A model generated the notes under the pieces. The model had not been told where the DNA came from. It saw only the letters and a list, made by a program, of their open reading frames with translations, and did no database searches. The translations under genes were made by a program, and so were the position numbers. DNA of 64,000 bases from positions 3,596,001-3,660,000 of the forward strand of contig NZ_CP032616.1 in NCBI RefSeq assembly GCF_003626975.1, written 5' to 3'. Origin of the DNA: Pseudomonas sp. DY-1 (lineage in GTDB: Bacteria; Pseudomonadota; Gammaproteobacteria; Pseudomonadales; Pseudomonadaceae). Of the stretch, positions 59,471 through 64,000 are shown one piece after another; positions within the stretch are counted from its first letter, which is position 1, and every line of letters starts with the position of its first letter.

Positions 59471-60679
59471 ATGACGGACAAAGCATTACAGCTTGATGGT
59501 GAGCTGATAGACCTGAACGCCGAGGCGCCAACCAGGTGGAGTCTGAAAACCTGGTTCGCAGTCAGTTCTATGGCAGCTACCAGCTTTGCTTTGGTGTCAG
59601 CCGAGTTTTTGCCGGCGGGCCTGTTGACGCCAATGGCACGCGATCTCGGCATCAGCGAGGGAACGGCGGGACAGGTCGTCACGGCCACGGCATCTGTCGG
59701 CGCCGTGATGGCCCTGCTGAGCAATGTTCTGATCGGCAGATTGAACCGCAAGACAGTACTGATGGGGCTCAGCGCCCTGGCGATCCTCTCCAACCTGCTT
59801 GCGGCTGTAGGTACCGAGTTTTGGCAAATACTGATAGGCCGGGCCGGGCTGGGGATCGCCCTCAGTGGCTTCTGGGCGCTTTCATTTGCCGTCGTAGCGA
59901 GGCTGGTGGGCGCCAACGCGACGGGGCGTGGGATGTCTATCGTCACCCTCGGCGTCTCGCTCGCCACCATTGCCGCGCCATCGATGGGGGCACTGATTAG
60001 CGACTGGCTGGGTTGGCGCAGCGCCATGGCCATGACAGCGGGGCTTGCCTTGCTGGCGATGGTCATGCAGTGGCTCGCCCTGCCGGCATTGCCTGCATCC
60101 ACCAGCAACAGTCTTGGCGATGTCCTGCGGCTGACACGCCGGCGCGGCATTCAACTCGGCATGCTGGCGATCCTCCTGCTGATGACCGGGCATTTTGCAG
60201 GATCGGTTTATCTGCGCCCCTTCTTCGAACAGATCACCCATCTTGAAACCGGCCCGATTGCCCTGGCGCTGCTCGGTTTCGGTGTCGCAGCTGTAATTGG
60301 CAATGTCGTGGGTGGCCGCATGGCCGACACCAATATCCACACGGCCGTCACGACCACTGCGGTGCTGATGGCGTTTGCGGCTCTCGCTTTGGTCATTTGG
60401 GGCATGCGCTTGGACGTTGCCTTCGGCTTCGCTGCGCTCTGGGGGCTCGCATTCGGCATGGCGCCGGTGGTGCTTCCGATCAATCTGTCCCGCGCCGCGC
60501 CCGACGCACTGGAGGCAGCGGGGAGTTTGATGATCACTTCCTTCCAGGTCGCCATCACGACCGGCGCTGTGGTCGGCGGCTATGTCGTGGACACTTACGG
60601 CGCCATGGGGCCTATCACACTTACCGCCATCCTTGCTTCGTCGACAGTCGTACTGACGCTACTGCAACCCCGCAATTAG
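59471..60679 (+). CDS. MFS transporter, DHA1-type efflux family
   Basis: A 402-residue transporter with twelve predicted helices. The family motif A region reads LLSNVLIGRLNRKTVLMG (about 77-94) and motif C-like glycine/proline residues are in SLATIAAPSMGALISD (helix 5). It resembles NepI/AraJ-type nucleoside or drug exporters; substrate unknown. It is divergent from the LysR gene and 137 bp upstream of the RND adaptor, with no terminator visible between. Confidence 0.85.
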   Translation: MTDKALQLDGELIDLNAEAPTRWSLKTWFAVSSMAATSFALVSAEFLPAGLLTPMARDLGISEGTAGQVVTATASVGAVMALLSNVLIGRLNRKTVLMGLSALAILSNLLAAVGTEFWQILIGRAGLGIALSGFWALSFAVVARLVGANATGRGMSIVTLGVSLATIAAPSMGALISDWLGWRSAMAMTAGLALLAMVMQWLALPALPASTSNSLGDVLRLTRRRGIQLGMLAILLLMTGHFAGSVYLRPFFEQITHLETGPIALALLGFGVAAVIGNVVGGRMADTNIHTAVTTTAVLMAFAALALVIWGMRLDVAFGFAALWGLAFGMAPVVLPINLSRAAPDALEAAGSLMITSFQVAITTGAVVGGYVVDTYGAMGPITLTAILASSTVVLTLLQPRN

Positions 60680-60816
60680 TCCGTTCTTCCGCACGGGTTG
60701 AAGCAGCCAGACGGCATTCCAATTTTCAGGTCGTATCGTTCATCACGACCAAGGCGCGTTCTGCGTCTTTCGGCAAACGATTCAGATCAGTGCCCCCGAC
60801 GGGAAGTGAGAACCAG

Positions 60817-61971
60817 ATGCAAGCAATCACCTTCAAGGACGCCAAAGTGACTCTGCTTGGCGCCTTGTCGCTGGCCTTAATGGCTGGCTGCGACTCCCAA
60901 GGCCAGGACAACGCCGCATCAACAGCGCCACGGCCAGAGGTTGAAGTCGCCGAGGTCCAGGCCGAACGCGTGACGCTCTGGGGTGCCTTCAGCGGCCGGG
61001 TCGAGGCGCCGCAAACGGTGGAGCTGCGGCCACGGGTCAGCGGTTATATCGATCAGGTCGGCTTTGAAGAAGGCGAGCTAGTCAGCGAGGGCGACGTGCT
61101 CTTCGTCATAGATCCGCGCCCCTACAAAGCCCGTGAGCAACTGGCCCAGGCCGAACTGGCGCGCATGCGCAGCCAATTAACCCTGGCCAGCAGTGAAGCG
61201 GCCCGGTCTGAACAACTGTGGGAACGCCGGGCGATCTCCCGCGAGGAGTTCGAGCAGCGCAATGCGGCCAGGAACACGGCTCAGGCAGCAGTCAATGCAG
61301 CTGCCGCAGCGCTAAAAAGCGCGCAACTGGATCTGGAATATACCCAGGTCAAGGCGCCGGTTAGCGGTCGTATCGGTCGTGCCCAGGTGACCCGTGGCAA
61401 TCTGGCCACGGCAGACAGCACCCTGCTGTCAACGCTGGTATCGGTCGACCCGCTCTACGTTTACTTCGAAAGCGACCAACGGACTGCGCAGGACAATCCG
61501 CACGGCCAGAACGTGCCGGTGCGTATCGGGTTGGCGGGAGGGGACGATTTTCCCTTCGAGGGTCAGCTCGACTTCGTCGATAACCAGTACAACCCCCGCA
61601 CCGGCACCCTGCAGTACCGCGCGCAGGTGGCTAATCCGCACGGCGCCCTGCGTCCGGGGCAGTTTGCCCGGGTAGAAATGCCGGTGGCCTCAGCCAGTGC
61701 CGCATTGCTGGTCGATCAGAAAGCAGTGATGACCGATCAGGATCGCCGCTACCTCTATGTGTTGGGTAAGGACAATCGGGCCGAACGGCGCGTTGTCAAA
61801 ACCGGCCGTCGAGTCGATGGTCTGCTGGTGATTACCGAAGGCCTGGCCGCAGGCGAGCGTGTGGTGGTCAAAGGGTTGCAGAAGATCCTGTTCCCCGGCA
61901 TTGAAGTGGTGCCGCAGTTGATTGATATGCGCAGCACCCCGGACCCGGCGGTAGTCGCGACATCGCCGTGA
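60817..61971 (+). CDS. RND efflux periplasmic adaptor, MexE-like
   Basis: A 384-residue membrane fusion lipoprotein. The signal ends LALMAGC with lipidated Cys29 followed by Asp, the inner-membrane retention type. It has the barrel-sandwich halves (ELRPRVSGYIDQVGF and LEYTQVKAPVSGRIGR), a helical hairpin between (about 110-175), and the beta-barrel segments DNQYNPRTGTLQYRAQV. Family closest by eye to MexE, partner of MexF. The start is at 60817; the open frame from 60397 is a shadow of the MFS gene. The RND pump begins 83 bp later. Confidence 0.9.
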   Translation: MQAITFKDAKVTLLGALSLALMAGCDSQGQDNAASTAPRPEVEVAEVQAERVTLWGAFSGRVEAPQTVELRPRVSGYIDQVGFEEGELVSEGDVLFVIDPRPYKAREQLAQAELARMRSQLTLASSEAARSEQLWERRAISREEFEQRNAARNTAQAAVNAAAAALKSAQLDLEYTQVKAPVSGRIGRAQVTRGNLATADSTLLSTLVSVDPLYVYFESDQRTAQDNPHGQNVPVRIGLAGGDDFPFEGQLDFVDNQYNPRTGTLQYRAQVANPHGALRPGQFARVEMPVASASAALLVDQKAVMTDQDRRYLYVLGKDNRAERRVVKTGRRVDGLLVITEGLAAGERVVVKGLQKILFPGIEVVPQLIDMRSTPDPAVVATSP

Positions 61972-62054
61972 GGCAGTAGCGCTCCTCTTAGCTTTGTTTC
62001 TCTATCTGACTGACACGGGCGCGTCTTCCGGACGCGCTCCGGGAGGCTGTTGCC

Positions 62055-64000
62055 GTGAGTTTTTCGCGTTTCTTCGTGGACAGACCGATCTTTGCCTCGG
62101 TGCTGTCGATCATTATCTTCGTGGTCGGGTTGATCAGCATTCCGCTGCTACCGGTCAGTGAGTACCCCGAGGTAGTGCTGCCCAGCGTGCTGGTCAGCGC
62201 CAGCTATCCGGGAGCCAACCCCAAGACCATTTCCACGACCGTGGCCACGCCATTGGAAGAAGCCATTAACGGCGTCGAGGACATGATCTACATGAAATCA
62301 GTCGCCGGCAGTGATGGCAGCCTGGCGCTGACCGTGACCTTTGCGCTGGGCACCGACCCCGACCAGGCCCAGGTGCAGGTGCAGAACCGGGTGTCCCAGG
62401 CGCTGCCGCGCTTGCCCGAAGATGTACGCCAACTGGGTGTAACCACCCAGAAGCAGGTACCGAATCTGATGATGGCGGTGCACCTGACCTCGCCGGATGA
62501 CAGCCTGGACGCCACCTATATGCGCAACTACGCGGTACTGCATATCCGTGACGAGTTGGCGCGCATTCCCGGTGTGGGTCGGGCGGGTCTGAATGGTTCG
62601 GGCGATTACGCCATGCGCCTGTGGATAGATCCGCAGCGCGCCGCTGCGCTGGGCGTCACGGCGGGCGATATCAGTGCCGCCGTGCGCGAGCAGAACGTCC
62701 AGGTGTCGGCCGGGCAGATCGGTGCGCCGCCGATGCCGGATGGCTCGGACATGCTGATTTCGATCAACGCCCAGGGCCGCCTGGAGACTGTCGAAGAGTT
62801 TGGCAACATCGTATTGAAAACCGGTGAACAAGGCGAAGTCACGCTTCTCAAAGACGTCGCGCGCATCGAACTGGCTGCTTCGCAAGATGCCTTGAGGGCA
62901 TTACTGAACGGCCGTCAGGCGGTAGATATTCCGATCTTCCAGGCGCCGGGCTCCAATTCGCTGGATGTGTCGGCCGCTGTGCGCGCGAAAATGACCGAGC
63001 TGCAGGCGGATTTCCCGAAAGGCTTGGCTTGGGAAGTGGTCTACGACCCCACCGTATTTGTCAGTACCTCTATCAAGGCGGTGATAATTACCCTGCTTGA
63101 AGCGGTCGCGCTGGTGGTGCTGGTGGTGATCCTGTTCCTGCAGACCTGGCGCGCGTCCTTGATTCCGCTGCTGGCGGTGCCGGTATCGATTGTCGGTACT
63201 TTTGCGGTGCTGCTGCTGATGGGCTTCTCGATCAATACGCTGACGCTGTTCGCGATGGTACTGGCCATCGGTATTGTGGTCGACGATGCCATCGTGGTGG
63301 TGGAGAACGTCGAGCGTAATATCGAGGCCGGTCTCGCGCCACTGGCCGCCGCGCATCAGGCGATGCGCGAAGTAAGCGGGCCGATCGTGGCCATCAGCCT
63401 GGTGCTCTGCGCGGTGTTTGTGCCCATGGCATTTCTGGACGGTATTACCGGCCAGTTCTACCGTCAGTTCGCGATGACTATTGCCGTTGCCACGGTTATT
63501 TCGGCGATCAACTCACTGACGCTGTCACCCGCTCTGGCGGCGACTTTGCTGAAACCACACGGTGCACCGCCAGATCTGCCGGCGCGCGTCATCAACCGAC
63601 TGTTTGGTTGGATATTCCGTCCATTCAATCGGTTCTTCCTGCGCTATGCGCAGCGCTACGAGTCGCTGGTTGGCCATAGTCTGAGCCGTCGGGGATTGGT
63701 CTTCGGGGTCTATCTCTTGCTGCTCGGTGGTACCGCGTTGATGTTCAACCAGGTGCCTGGCGGTTTTATTCCGACCCAGGACAAGACCTATCTGATCGGC
63801 AGTATTCGCTTGCCCGAAGGGGCATCGCTGGATCGGACCGAAGCGGTGGCCCGGCGAGTCAGTGAAATGGCGATGAAAACCGATGGGGTAAAGCACGCTG
63901 TGGCCTTAGTGGGTTTCAACGCGCTGCAGGGCGCCAACACGCCTAACGTAGGCACCGTGTTTATTCTGTTCGATGATTTCGACGTGCGCGAGCGTACCGC
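62055..64000 (+). CDS. RND efflux pump, MexF-like, 5' part
   Basis: The reading frame runs off the window; 648 residues are visible of about 1,050. It starts with GTG at 62055 behind GGGAGG. Features: first membrane helix IFASVLSIIIFVVGLISIPL, porter domain with YPGANPKTI, helix 4 with the proton-relay aspartates Asp410-Asp411 (VVDDAIVVVENV), and a second large periplasmic domain starting near residue 570 (VPGGFIPTQDKTYL). Inner-membrane proton/drug antiporter; substrates are unknown. An outer membrane component would be expected downstream or elsewhere. Confidence 0.92.
   Translation, partial: MSFSRFFVDRPIFASVLSIIIFVVGLISIPLLPVSEYPEVVLPSVLVSASYPGANPKTISTTVATPLEEAINGVEDMIYMKSVAGSDGSLALTVTFALGTDPDQAQVQVQNRVSQALPRLPEDVRQLGVTTQKQVPNLMMAVHLTSPDDSLDATYMRNYAVLHIRDELARIPGVGRAGLNGSGDYAMRLWIDPQRAAALGVTAGDISAAVREQNVQVSAGQIGAPPMPDGSDMLISINAQGRLETVEEFGNIVLKTGEQGEVTLLKDVARIELAASQDALRALLNGRQAVDIPIFQAPGSNSLDVSAAVRAKMTELQADFPKGLAWEVVYDPTVFVSTSIKAVIITLLEAVALVVLVVILFLQTWRASLIPLLAVPVSIVGTFAVLLLMGFSINTLTLFAMVLAIGIVVDDAIVVVENVERNIEAGLAPLAAAHQAMREVSGPIVAISLVLCAVFVPMAFLDGITGQFYRQFAMTIAVATVISAINSLTLSPALAATLLKPHGAPPDLPARVINRLFGWIFRPFNRFFLRYAQRYESLVGHSLSRRGLVFGVYLLLLGGTALMFNQVPGGFIPTQDKTYLIGSIRLPEGASLDRTEAVARRVSEMAMKTDGVKHAVALVGFNALQGANTPNVGTVFILFDDFDVRERT

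Noticed and set aside
62298..62885. 195-codon minus-strand frame within the RND gene
   Set aside because: The plus-strand RND protein is continuous and family-typical across this region.

Overview
The window is a stretch of Pseudomonas chromosome. The gene order anmK-erpA-argC ... coq7-speD-vfr-trpCDGE-gph-rpe-agt ... lptD-surA-pdxA-rsmA-apaGH-glpE-prkA ... cca-folKB-plsY-tsaD-rpsU-dnaG-rpoD-rmcA-tRNA follows, from memory, the P. aeruginosa PAO1 interval around PA0666 to PA0575. Protein lengths match that species closely (ErpA 116, ArgC 344, Vfr 214, SurA 430, RsmA 268, PlsY 189 residues). DNA is GC-rich with strong third-position GC. The species cannot be fixed by eye; a relative of the aeruginosa/resinovorans lineage is an inference.

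Layout. Positions 1-12,099: murein-sugar recycling (anmK, partial), Fe-S insertion (erpA), arginine synthesis (argC), haem synthesis (hemJ), a nitronate monooxygenase, an exported-looking PLP protein, a DUF805 protein, an SDR, a Ycf46-type ATPase, a HIT protein, ubiquinone hydroxylase (coq7), speD, an OsmC protein and the cAMP regulator vfr. Positions 12,160-17,736: a compact minus-strand unit rpe-gph-trpE-trpG-trpD-trpC. The short Trp-codon leader peptide lies in frame as the last 14 codons of gph, and trpE and trpG are only 10 bp apart, so the pyocin cluster that separates them in PAO1 is absent. Positions 17,876-25,471: the agtABCD uptake system and its agtSR two-component system. Positions 25,571-36,831: envelope and housekeeping genes (djlA, murU, amgK, lptD, surA, pdxA, rsmA, apaG, apaH, glpE). 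Positions 37,119-41,990: the prkA-yeaH-spoVR stress triad. Positions 42,055-50,885: a lipoprotein, cca, folK, folB, plsY, tsaD and the rpsU-dnaG-rpoD macromolecular synthesis operon. Positions 51,024-54,850: the multi-PAS c-di-GMP protein RmcA and a tRNA with a CAT anticodon.

After the tRNA the character changes. A tyrosine recombinase lies 129 bp downstream of it, followed by a zinc-finger-like protein of unknown function, a small AlpA/Xis-like protein and a helix-turn-helix replication-like protein (about 3.3 kb, visibly less GC-rich at its right half). This looks like a minimal integrative element; no second attachment site is visible. To its right are a divergent LysR/MFS pair and a MexEF-type RND efflux operon that runs off the window. 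These could be cargo of a larger island or native genes.

The most unusual signals are the gph/trp-leader in-frame nesting, the small tRNA-linked element with two or three proteins I cannot name, a PLP protein carrying a twin-arginine-like leader but lacking the usual metal ligands, a FolK paralogue lacking a key arginine, and a triple-hairpin element between agtB and agtC.
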